A stretch of 64,000 nucleotides of DNA from Malachius bipustulatus (taxonomy: Eukaryota > Arthropoda > Insecta > Coleoptera > Melyridae). Of this stretch, positions 54,118 through 64,000 are shown one piece after another. Location of the stretch: positions 11,540,268-11,604,267 of the forward strand of contig OU342639.1 of assembly GCA_910589415.1 (NCBI GenBank), read 5' to 3'. The translations under genes and the position numbers were made by a program. The notes below the pieces were generated by a model. It did not search any database and was not told the DNA's origin. It saw only the letters and a list, made by a program, of their open reading frames with translations. How positions within the stretch are numbered: the first letter of the stretch is position 1; the number at the start of each line of letters is the position of its first letter.

Positions 54118-55908
54118 ATGGCAAGAGGACAGCAGAAACTCCAGTCTCAAGCGAAAGCACAAGAAAAATTAGCTAAACAGAAAAAACAACAAGGGCACAG
54201 CGCTAATGCCCAAAAAATGGCAGCCCAGAAGGCTCTAGTCCATGTCTGCGCTGTTTGTAAGGTAAAAAGCAGCCAGTTTTTAATTTTTCACATTTAAGAG
54301 AGATTGTTCTTACTTTTATGAGCACAGATTGAAAGTAGGGCATCTTCATCGTAGATTCAACTGCTTTCTAATTTCTGTAACTAAGTAGGTAGGTACCTAC
54401 TAATTTAAATAACTGCTACTTCAAAACATACTGTTGGTAAAATTAAATCATGGCTTTAAATTATTTTGTAAGTTATCGATCGAAGAAAAAAGTCTTTTCA
54501 GAGATTGTAAACGGGGTAAGACTCAGTGGATTTTTATAAAATTCAAACGGCATTCCTTTCTCCACCTTTCCAAGAAAAAGTTGCAAAATTTAAAAAATCA
54601 AAACTTTTTTGGAGGGTGGACAAACGAATGCCGTTTGAATTTTATAACAATTTGCACTTGAGGGTGCCGACTTCACTGAGCTGCGAGATGAAGCACATTT
54701 TGAGTCAATCTCAAACATTACATCTCATTTCTTGGAAGATATGGTGTCAAGGTGAATTTAAAAAATTGCCTTTAGGTTTATTTTAAATAAGAGATTTATT
54801 CTTATTAAATATGAGAGAAACATTTTAAATATGATATGGATGAGATGCTTGTACTTGAATTATCTGAATTTTTTTTATCATGTTCCCTTTTTTTTCTTAC
54901 CCCAGTAATCATCAAATTTCTTATCTTGTAAGTTTCAATTTTTTTGACTTACCACTAAGGAGGCTCTCACAGAAGCAATCGCGGTAATTATGTAGATGAG
55001 CAACCAGTCTCATTTCACTATAACTTTTACATTGTTCCATTTCATTTTCTTTGTTGATTCATAATTCGCAGTTCATTTTTTGTGGAAATGACCTTTATTA
55101 GTTTCTAAATAAGGGTACCTACCATGAAGCGAATAGGGGTACTGGGAGAGTAAAACACGCACCGGCGAATGATTTCATTGTATCACCCGTCTTTATTGAG
55201 ACCGGTCCCAAACTAATGGGCCTTTCGAGATGGGCAAGGGAAAATTTCCAAAAATCATCAAATAATCATGGACTATCTCGATGGTAATTAGTTATAGCAA
55301 AGCAAATTTCTCCCTTGTTACCAATTTGCACAGACTTTCACTAGTGCGATGATACTCCTAGAGACCCATATTATCTCGTAGTGTATAAATTATGCATGAG
55401 TGCGACTGGTCGCTTATCTAAATTATGACCGCAATCGCTAGTAAGCAATATTATGACTGTCCGTTTTTATTTAAGAAATCAAGTCGAGTCTCTTTTACCG
55501 AGGCAAAAATCTTTTTTTCATGAACTAATTCAAGTTAAAAAAAAATTACCTCGGCTTGCAAGGAATGAAGGATGTAATGTTCAAGATTGGTTGGATATAA
55601 TGTGTCATTTTATCCATTTACCATCTCCATAAAAAAATTATTCCATGTAATCTTTATAGTATTAGTGAATGACTGTGTATACGATAACTTTGAATCTTCC
55701 CAGTCTGGGTTATGCACATGCATTTTTATATATTTATCTAAATTACTTTTTAAATTATTAAATTACAAAATTTCTTAGCTTTTTAGAGTAATGATTACTA
55801 AAATGATTTATTTTTCAGGCTCAGATGCCGGATCCCAAAACTTACAAGCAGCATTTTGAAAATAAACATCCCAAAAATGAAGTGCCTGTCGAATTGAAGG
55901 ATTTGTAA
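54118..55908 (+). CDS. ZNF706: ZNF706 homologue, small C2H2 zinc-finger protein
   Basis: Two coding exons, 54118-54261 and 55819-55908, join in phase 0 to 77 residues; human ZNF706 has 76. The N-terminus MARGQQKLQSQAKAQEK is rich in Q and K and matches the family (the SERF-like 4F5 segment). One zinc finger spans the junction: CAVCK, then AQMPDPKTYKQHFENKHPK, with the pattern C-x2-C ... H-x4-H. Vertebrate ZNF706 is a transcriptional and translational modulator linked to exit from pluripotency. The SERF-like part relates to proteins that promote amyloid formation. The insect role is unknown. The 1.56-kb intron carries a foldback. Confidence 0.95.
54535..54647. repeat. Short foldback in ZNF706 intron
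   Basis: TATAAAATTCAAACGGCATT near 54535 is mirrored by AATGCCGTTTGAATTTTATA near 54627-54647, and TTCTCCACC pairs loosely with GGAGGGTGG inside. Confidence 0.7.
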
Positions 55909-56081
55909 CACTTCATGACCAGTAAACTTCTGTGTTCTCTTCTGAGTGTACGTCTGCAAGTTATAAACTTGTATACCGTCATCAGATGATGAACACAAAG
56001 TTTATTAATTCTTCATTATCATATTTATTTTAGATTTACAACCTTTTTAGAATATAAAATTTATTTTTGTTTGTATGTTCA

Positions 56082-56087
56082 AATAAA
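56082..56087 (+). terminator. Poly(A) signal of ZNF706
   Basis: AATAAA lies 174 bases after the stop codon. Confidence 0.6.
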
Positions 56088-56263
56088 TTAGAAGTGAAAC
56101 TGACGTTGTGAACCACTGTTACTCTCATCTCACAGAAAAGTCTGTATTTTGTTATTATAGCAGGGATGCACCATTATGTAACTATGTAGTTATTTTTGAC
56201 AGAATAATGCCACTTGGTTCCAAAAAATATATTACATACATTAAAAAAAAACTACAATAAAAT

Positions 56264-57049
56264 ACAGGTGATCCCAAAATGGAGGACACAGTATAAACAA
56301 AAATTGTTTCCTCGGTTTCATTACTAAGCTATAGGTGTACTTTTACTAAATTTTAAATAAAAATTGTCAAGAGACTCGCGTAGCCTAGCGGTTCAGTCCG
56401 CTGCCTACCGAACCTAAGGTCGCGAGTTCGGAACTCACCGGCTCGTGTTATTTTTCGGATGCATTTTCGAATGTATGTGAAAAATAAAACAAGCGACCGA
56501 AGGTTTAAATTTAAAAATGGCATACTTGAGGCTGGGTGAATGAGTAAGATGCTCGAAATCCCGTGTTACCGGAGTGGAGCGACTTTGTCTTACCTACATA
56601 GTTAAGACCAATGCTCCCTCCTTTAAAAAAAAAAATTGTCAAATTTAAACAATTTCTATTGAAAAAACACAATTTCAAATAACTATTACGATGGTGTTTG
56701 TTTTTTTTTTTATTATTGTTAGAAATGGAATTACAGGAATTCAAGTTCTGCCTATTCCTTGAGTTCAACAAAATTTGTCAATGTGGCATCGTTAATGATA
56801 ATTGTTTGAAACTTTGTTGGACCTGTCATTATTTCATATGTTTCCATGGGAACAACTTTCTGGGTATTGTAATATTATTTTTCTTCCTAAAAAAGTGTTA
56901 TCCAGTGCAGTGTTGTCACTTTTTTCCCACTAAATTGGCCATAACTTCTTAAGGAAGCCATGTTGGACGAAAAAGTTAAACTTGAAATTCCTAATCCACA
57001 ATGGATGCTGTGGTACTATCTGTGTCCGCCATTTCGGGATCACCCTGTC
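56264..57049. mobile_element. TIR element carrying a nested SINE
   Basis: The left end ACAGGTGATCCCAAAATGG, then AGGACACAG, is mirrored by CTGTGTCCGCCATTTCGGG and ATCACCCTGT at the right. Without the SINE the element is about 515 bp. No coding capacity. Confidence 0.75.
56371..56630 (+). mobile_element. tRNA-derived SINE (260 bp)
   Basis: A tRNA-like head has an A box TAGCCTAGCGG (56381-56391) and, about 35 bases on, a B-box-like GAGTTCGGAACTC. The tail ends in an A-run. The 12-base duplication AAAAATTGTCAA flanks it perfectly (56359-56370 and 56631-56642), showing LINE-assisted retroposition. It should be transcribed by RNA polymerase III from the internal boxes. Confidence 0.85.
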
Positions 57050-58575
57050 TTGTAAATGGAGTTGAATAGTCTGATGTCGACTTCAAACAAAATGATAATT
57101 TCAACACCTCGTATCTAAAACATGATCGGTGCATCCTTTTTTAGCATATTTCTTATTTAATGTTTCAAATGCAATTCTTTGATGATTTCACTCAATATTC
57201 GTCATTTGTTTAATCATCTCATCTATGGTGATTGTTGGAATATATATTTTGTTTTGTCTTATTGTGATCTTACATTTTTACTAATAAAAAATGAAAAACT
57301 TACCGTGTTTCCGCTCTCCTAAAATTTGAGATCAAAATAGCTCGCTTGCATCAAATTAGATCCAGTCATATCGATCATATTTTATATTACACCAATAAAA
57401 AATTGAATTATTTAAATTTAAAGTAAATTCTTTTTCATAAGCATTTTTCTTTCATTTGACAATGTATTTTAGTAAGATAATCATCATGAGATGAATATTT
57501 TTTCGAAAAACTAACTGAAAATCTGATAAAAGTAACACTTGTCTATGTTTTTTTATTCGTAAAGGTCAATTTGTCTTTCTAGCAAATGAAATGCCCTTTA
57601 CATTTTACTGTATTTAGAAAAAAAGACAAAAACTTAATTATTCACAATCCCAAAAATGCAATTGCACTACTGCTTTTTGAGATATGCACAACAATAACAA
57701 ATGATGATTTTTGACTAAAACCCCTAAAATTACATTTTGAATTCAGATTACAAGATTTCAACACATCACCCCATCTATTATTGATTTTCATCAAACTTTT
57801 TACAATTTTTGCAAGAAACCTTTTGGATTTAAGGAACAAACTGGGTTTATAAAAAGGTGTGAAACTAGTATGAATTTTTGTTAAATTGTATAATGAAAAT
57901 GCATAAACCCAAAATTCTTTCCTTATACTGTTACTACTGTACCTACTTACTTTTTTATTTTTATAGGTGTTGTTATATTGTTATTTTTTTAAGAATATTT
58001 TTGTTATATTGCGTTACATTAAAGAATAAAAATAAATTAAAAAAGTTTGATTTAGATGATTTTAATTTAAAATACCCGCAAAAATTTTATATAAAAAAAC
58101 AATACCCTGCAAAATTTTAATAAGGATTCTAAAAATAAGGAAAACAACTGCACATCTGTTTTCTGAAAAAAAAATGCAATAGATTCAGAAAAACAGGGTT
58201 CTGAGAACATTAAATATTTAATATTCGGTTTTCATGTCAGGTATCCAGTATCCACAAAATAACTTCTTCTATGAACTCTTCATATCATTCATATCATTCT
58301 TCGTCTCTTGTGAACTTTGAATTAAAAAAATAAGATTCTGAACAGTGTTTAAAATGATCAGAAATGACAGAAAAAAAATGTTTCCAGAGATTGTCTATAG
58401 AAAAAACCAATTTAATTTACCTTGATGTTTCATGAAACTAATAAGTAATAATAATTTCATCCTGTAAAAAGAATAAAAAAACAAAGAGAGTATTCTACAT
58501 CTATTTATTATTCTAAAGCCCAAATTAACAAAAGATAAAATAAAATTTATTAATTATGTTTTCTAAACCACCAAC
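57050..58575. other. AT-rich intergenic DNA
   Basis: No supported gene. The 3' UTR of NDUFA1 occupies its right edge, with a minus-strand AATAAA near 58546-58551. Confidence 0.45.
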
Positions 58576-59389
58576 CTACTGGTCAGGTATTCCATCCAGG
58601 CCCTGAAAAGAAAATATATTTTAGATAGGAATAAAAATTACGATTATAAAAAACATTGATGATATCATGACAAAAATAAATATCACTTTAGAGTGAAATT
58701 CTAATACGGAAGTTACATTTTCTGACAAGTTAGCAGATTGATTTTAGCATTTTGATAAATGATTGTGTTTAGTCTTGTGATGTTTACTTTCATCTAAATG
58801 AAAGTTGCTTATTCCTTTCATAAATTTTGGCATTGATAAATTGGTCGTGTTGAGAATGCTGACAACTCTACGTTGCTTTTTTTATATTGCATTTTTCATG
58901 GATCCCTGTTCCTAATAACTATAATAGTAAAAGAGAAGCTACAATTATAGCTCATAAGGAAGCTGCCGCAAAGTTACTCGTTTATAATTTGAAACAAAAA
59001 TGCAAGATATATTTCTTACCGTTAATTTGTAAGGGTTTCCAGTCAATCTGGTGTCCCTCATATATTGCCTCTGAAGGTCATCGGTAAGCAGACTTCTCCT
59101 GTAGGACTATAAAACAAACTGAATCAAGACTCACAACGATTATAGCGCCTTGGGCTTAAGCGAATTACTTTTTCACTTTGATACTACTTGTAGACACAAT
59201 GTACCCATGATTTGTTTTTGTTTAGATTTTAAAAGCAAAAAAGAAATCAGCTCCTAGCTCAGGCTTACATAATTGGATTGTTTTACTTACATTACCAACA
59301 ATTAATTTATTTATAATGTATGCAGAAACATGAGGGCCACCCATGCATGCAACTATGATAGCTGCACTTGGCAAAATTTCGTACCACAT
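58576..59389 (-). CDS. NDUFA1: Complex I subunit NDUFA1 (MWFE)
   Basis: Three tiny exons on the minus strand: 59389-59291 (33 codons), 59106-59020 (29 codons) and 58602-58576 (8 codons plus stop). Each ends at a GT donor and starts after an AG acceptor, all in phase 0, giving 70 residues, exactly the vertebrate length. The protein starts MWYEILPSAAIIVACMGGP (human MWFEILPG). The hydrophobic stretch 9-30 is the single membrane helix. The matrix part includes SLLTDDLQRQYMRDTRLTGN and ends GLDGIPDQ. NDUFA1 is a small accessory subunit of the mitochondrial NADH:ubiquinone oxidoreductase membrane arm, needed for assembly. Short exons make it easy for ORF-based annotation to miss. Confidence 0.93.
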
Positions 59390-60829
59390 TGTAAAGTTTA
59401 AACAATTACAATCACTATTTTCTATTTTACTTTTTTAAAAATTGAAATTTCAACAATAAATTGATCAATTTGAAGCTTAACCTAAAATTTTAAAGACTAA
59501 AGACAGTGTGAAGTCACAATTGAAAACTGACATTTGACATTTAATTTAAATGACATTTAATACAAATGACGTATATTATTAAAAACCTTAGAGTAAAAAA
59601 TATTTAGAAGGACTATATTAGCAATAGGCAATAGGTTGTGCTTGTGCGTTGTACTGTTGTCTCGCTTAACGCCACGGAACTCATTTATAAACTCTTATTA
59701 TTGGCATAAATTTAAGACAACGGTGGCAATTTGCGAAAGGGACATCTTTGAATACACGTTTTAATTAATTGTTAGTTGTGGTGTTTTTTGGTGTCTAGTT
59801 CTATTATGAACAACTTTATATGCTGATATTCCCATTATTTTGATTGGCGTACTTCCGGCATCCTACGACAATGTTCCAAATATATATCGTAATTTGTAAA
59901 CAAAATTAACTTTCACATTTTGGGTCAGCTTTCCCTGCTGAGCTGTCTAACTGCTCCTTTTTCTACCTCAAAACGCTACTAACCGATCTCGAAGATTGGT
60001 TCAATCAAATCACAATCAAACTGCTTAAAACGTTTTTAGTTCGTGACGTCATGAACTTAAAAAGGCAACGTTTGAAACCAGAACGCAGCCGGTTAAACAA
60101 ACTGCATCAGTAAAAAACGGCGAAAGCAATGATAACTGCAGGTGTCATAGTCAGACTGTCTCTTACTAAAAGACTAAGCTTAACTCATGCTCCCGTATTT
60201 GTACATGATATAACAAAATAATTGTTGTTTAATAAATAGTAATTAGTAAGTTCAACACCAACGAGATAACTGAATCATGAAATGGAACAATAAATCTTAA
60301 ATCGTCTACTCTCTCAACTGACTTGGTAAATAAGTGTGGAGTGAGAGTGATACAGTACCAAACCACTCAAACCAGTTAACAAACAGTACAAATAATCTAT
60401 AGTGGAATTGATGGATGACAGCGTACGCGGTGGCGGTACGACAAACGACAGCAAGGAAAGAAAAGTAACGTGCTGGCTAAATAGCTGGGGCTGGGTGTTG
60501 TTGAAATGTAGAAAAAAAGACGCCCAGAATCCTAACCATAGTTTTTTTCGTCTGATTCTGATAGTGGATAGTGAAAATCACAGTGAGATCTTAGATAGGA
60601 AGGAAAGCGAGAACGAGAACTAATTAGGTTCAAAGTCAAACTAATGTTAACTTAACATTAATATCGTAATCTGAGTTCTCTAGTTGCGTTGAATGAATTA
60701 GTTTTTCCTATAATTTGTGTACGCAATTTCTATAACTGAAATTTTATAAATAAGTACAAAATTACAAAAATAAAACTGTCCCCAAAGTGCCTTTCAAAAT
60801 AGTTATATGAAAAGTAACAGATATTGAAA
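59390..60829. other. Intergenic between divergent NDUFA1 and SUCLG2
   Basis: This should contain both promoters. No TATA box was recognised. A 73-codon open frame at 60402-60623 has no recognised domain and was not called. Confidence 0.4.
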
Positions 60830-62466
60830 ATGTCTCTACTAAAATCGCTTAGAAAATTATCATCTGTTTCCAGATCGAGTGTGAAGGTAAGGATTAAAAA
60901 TATGGGTGAATTGGGGAGAGGTCAATAATGAGCATGGGCATATTTTTTTTATATAATTACAATAATTTAGTAATGTGATTTGTTTATCATGTCTAACATT
61001 ACTTCCCTTTTGAATCATCGTCTTTTTATTCTGGTACCATATTAGTTGTATTATTTCTTTTACAGATACCGGTACGATATCTGAATTTATTGGAATATCA
61101 AAGTAAAAACTTGCTAAGAAAGAACTCAGTTGCAATTCAAGACTTCTGCTTAGTTGACGAAAAAAGTGACAGCGAACTCGACAAATTTAGTAATTATTTT
61201 AACTGTCAAACAAGTCGACCATTTAATCGATTGATTTATTTCAGATGCTGCAGAGTATGTAATAAAAGCTCAAATTCTCGCTGGTGGTAGAGGGAAAGGA
61301 TTCTTTAATAATGGGTTTAGAGGAGGTGTGCATATTACTAAAAAGTAAGTTTCTAATTGAGCAATTTTTTTATTGAGCGTAGTCTCTGTGAGAACATAAC
61401 TTTGATTAGATGTTTTATTTTTCAGTAAAAATGAAATCAAGAGTATCATAAGTGAAATGTTGGGTTACAAGTTAATCACCAAGCAAACTCCTAGGGAAGG
61501 AATTCCAGTTAAAACCGTAATGGTGGCTGAAAGTGTCAACATTAAAAGAGAGACATATGTTTGTATTTTAATGGACAGGGCAGCTAACGGTCCTGTTTTA
61601 ATAGCTTCGCCAGCCGGTGGTGTCGATATAGAAGGCGTTGCAGTAGACACCCCGCATTTGCTCAAAACTATACCTATAGATATTTTTGAAGGTTGGTTAA
61701 AAATTAATTCTTCGATTTTTCTGGTTAAATTATGAACTCTGATATTTATTCTTTATTTATATTTACAGGTGTAACAGATAAGATAGCTGAAGATGTTGCA
61801 GAATTTTTAGAATTTAAAGGCGATTTAAAAAGTAAAGCTGCTGAAGAAATTAAAAAGTTATGGAAATTGTTTCTGGCCGTAGATGCTACACAGCTAGAAA
61901 TCAACCCTCTTGTTGAAACAGACAACAATCAAGTTATTTCTGTAGATGCTAAGATCAATTTTGATGATAACGCAAAGTTCCGTCAAAAAGAAATTTTCGC
62001 TTTATCCGATCACACTGAAAGCGACCCAAGAGAAATAGAAGCAGAAAAGCATAACCTTAATTATATTAGCATGACTGGAAATATTGGATGTTTGGTAAAT
62101 GGTGCTGGCTTAGCTATGGCTACAATGGACATAATCAAACTGCATGGAGGAGACCCTGCTAACTTTTTGGATGTAGGCGGCAGCGTTAAAGAAGATCAAG
62201 TGCGTGCCGCATTTAATATCCTAACCTCTGATAAAAATGTCAAATCTATACTGGTCAATGTATTTGGAGGAATTGTAAATTGTGCGACAATCGCCAATGG
62301 AATTGTTGGTGCCTTAAAAAATATGCAGTTGAATATTCCTTTGATTGTTAGATTGGAAGGAACCAATGCCACAGAAGCAAGAAAAATCATCCAGAGCTCA
62401 GAATTAAATATCCTCACTGCTCAAGATCTCGAGGACGCTGCTAAAAAGGCTGTGAATAGTATTTAA
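60830..62466 (+). CDS. SUCLG2: Succinyl-CoA ligase (GDP-forming) beta subunit, mitochondrial
   Basis: Five exons: 60830-60886, 61066-61189, 61245-61344, 61426-61691 and 61769-62466. GT-AG introns and phases join to 414 residues (human 432). Exon 1 encodes a basic, Ser-rich mitochondrial leader. The ATP-grasp domain starts [15 protein letters not shown] and includes [14 protein letters not shown] (phosphate-binding loop), [26 protein letters not shown] and [15 protein letters not shown]. The CoA-ligase domain has [20 protein letters not shown] and [29 protein letters not shown] and GGIVNCA fit the GTP-type SUCLG2 better than ATP-type SUCLA2. With the alpha subunit, which carries the phosphohistidine, it makes GTP from succinyl-CoA in the citric acid cycle. 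Confidence 0.96.
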
Positions 62467-62573
62467 TCTAGACAGATAAATGAACATTGTATTTACTTAC
62501 TGCATTTACCTATTTTAATAGACTTTTTATTAATAATTAATGATTTTATAATAATAATTATAATAATAACAAC

Positions 62574-62579
62574 AATAAA
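62574..62579 (+). terminator. Poly(A) signal of SUCLG2
   Basis: AATAAA lies 108 bases after the stop codon. Confidence 0.6.
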
Positions 62580-63540
62580 GTTTATTGTCCACACAAGTTT
62601 TACAAGTTAATTACTCACTTTAAGTAACTTCAGTCAGTTATAGGAAGCATCAAAAACATGTTCTAGCTGCCTGCCGCAACACACTGTCTCAATTGATCAA
62701 AAGGCTGAGAAATTACTTTGTAGGTATAATTTGCACGTTGCAAATTCTGGCGATTTTCTAAGAACATCTGTTCTAGTCTGAGAATTGTAAAAGGCCAAAT
62801 GTACCTATCATTCATGCGAGGTATGTGAAATATGCCAAGAAGAACAGAGAACAGAGCGGTCTACATGTCCATTTACATTACAAGGTTTTATAAAAAATTT
62901 GATGAATTAAAATTTTATTATCATGTCTGTTTATACAGACTAAACATCCCAAATCAACTTAAGTATAAGCCCATAGTTATTGTCTTTCTAGATAAACATC
63001 ATCCACCTTAAAAGATACTCAGACAACAGTAAAGTACAAAGTTTTCAGTATGCTAATATTTTTGAATAGTTTCGAATAAAAAAACTCAAGAACCTCGTCG
63101 TTGATCCAGCTTCATTGACATTGATAGCTTACTATCAAAAAAATAAACACCCAAGTCTCTAATTTCTGAAATGCATGCCAATCTCATCCCATCTATTCCA
63201 TAATCGTACAGTATAGTTTTTTTTTTCTGCAAGTCGCCATTTTTACATTTAGCTACATTGTTTTAATTTTTTGATTCAGTTTTAATAACATCAATAATTT
63301 GCTGGAAGCGTTCATAGTCCCCAAGGGTTTCAATGATTACTGTCATCTTAAAAGTCATCAGCAAACAACTCAAAGAGCACTCCTTCTTTCATGATAACGC
63401 ATCGCCCGCTATGACGTGTTCGATAACAGAAGATTTATCATTTTTTTCATAATAATAAATGATTCTACTAATTAATATTTATTATTTAATAATTAACAAA
63501 TTAATACAAAATTAAGTGTTGGTTAAGAAATGCAAATTAA
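62580..63540. other. Intergenic between SUCLG2 and RTF2
   Basis: AT-rich; no supported gene. The 3' UTRs of the two convergent genes meet here. Confidence 0.4.
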
Positions 63541-64000
63541 TTAATTATAGAATGGATTATAAGTAATCCAGTGTGCACGTCCTTGTTCCTTTTCTGATTT
63601 GTGCGAGGTAAAAATCGACTTGTAAACATCTGATGAATTTGGATCTTTAGCAACACTGTATTCGGGTTTTAATTTTTTAGCCCTGTCGTCATCTTTGGCT
63701 GTTTTTAAAGAACCGGCACGCTTGCAAGAAAGTGATGATGAACCAGGCTTATTTTGCTTCTCATTCACGGCATCCTGTAAAGTAATAAATTATCATCAAC
63801 TAATTTTTATTAGTTTGTAAAATTAATAAACAGGTTTTTTTCAACGTCTCGTCTGGCAGTTGAGTCTAGCCTCTGATCTTAAGGGTATCCATGACACTAC
63901 TAAAGGTTACTTACATTTTTTCTTTCGGGTTTCCCAGGAACGATGGAAGATTTACCATTAATGTTATCTTCAGAAGAAACTGAGCTTGAAGACGCCTCTA
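63541..64000 (-). CDS. RTF2: Replication termination factor 2, C-terminal part
   Basis: The last exon (63774-63541) and part of the previous one (64000-63915, cut by the window edge) join across a GT-AG intron in phase 0. The tail (DVYKSIFTSHKSEKEQG, then AHWITYNPFYN) closely follows the end of animal RTF2 (SEAYKSLFTTH ... ESAHWVTH). The preceding Ser/Lys-rich linker is also typical. RTF2 is a replisome-associated protein with a divergent RING at its N-terminus. It regulates fork restart and, in mammals, is removed by DDI1/2 proteases. The diagnostic RING lies outside the window, so the call rests on the tail. Confidence 0.75.

Noticed and set aside
56381..56445. A genuine tRNA gene
   Set aside because: The A and B boxes are recognisable, but a full cloverleaf was not evident. 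The unit continues 260 bp to an A-tail and has flanking duplications, so it is a SINE.
60402..60623. 73-codon ORF upstream of SUCLG2
   Set aside because: No recognised domain and no splice or promoter evidence. It is more likely a chance frame in the promoter region.
61465..62417. Antisense ORFs over SUCLG2
   Set aside because: They are mirror frames of a well-supported conserved gene.

Overview
The window looks like nuclear DNA from an insect. It is AT-rich and carries split genes with GT-AG introns, AATAAA poly(A) signals and animal housekeeping genes. It also holds a dense load of arthropod-type transposons: Ty3/gypsy LTR elements, non-LTR retrotransposons, a tRNA-derived SINE, and many short inverted-repeat elements ending in variants of ACAGGGTGTCCCA. 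I cannot name the order with confidence; a beetle or another holometabolous insect would fit.

Positions 1-31,500 are almost entirely repetitive. A foldback element and a non-LTR endonuclease remnant (596-1996) are followed by a GC-rich 53-bp minisatellite. That minisatellite was once one array. It is now split at a single unit by two adjacent LTR insertions: an older solo LTR (4791-10399, itself invaded by a truncated LINE) and a complete, apparently young 13.5-kb Ty3/gypsy element (10408-23924). The young element has 3.83-kb LTRs with no difference I noticed, a gag, a pol in the -1 frame with a retroviral-style slippery site, a G-patch motif ahead of the protease, and an extra third ORF. The abutting target duplications (GTAC, then ATAC) fall in the loop of a hairpin that each satellite unit can form. 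After the array (25,138-31,500) come inverted-repeat elements and one possible small spliced gene with a TATA/Inr promoter.

Positions 31,500-64,000 are genic. In order they hold Cul4 (+, 5 coding exons, first intron of 5.4 kb full of foldbacks and a LINE fragment), the C12orf4/FERRY3 homologue (+, 9 exons), an SDR-family retinol dehydrogenase-like gene (-, 4 exons), a THAP-type zinc-finger fragment (-), the ZNF706 homologue (+, 2 coding exons), the complex I subunit NDUFA1/MWFE (-, 3 tiny exons), the GTP-type succinyl-CoA ligase beta subunit SUCLG2 (+, 5 exons), and the 3' end of RTF2 (-, cut by the window edge). The genes are unrelated housekeeping genes: a ubiquitin ligase scaffold, an endosomal mRNA adaptor, mitochondrial energy metabolism and replication-fork maintenance. 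Nothing suggests an operon or cluster. Exon boundaries were set by reading GT/AG sites, checking that phases join, and comparing with remembered family proteins; no alignment was run.
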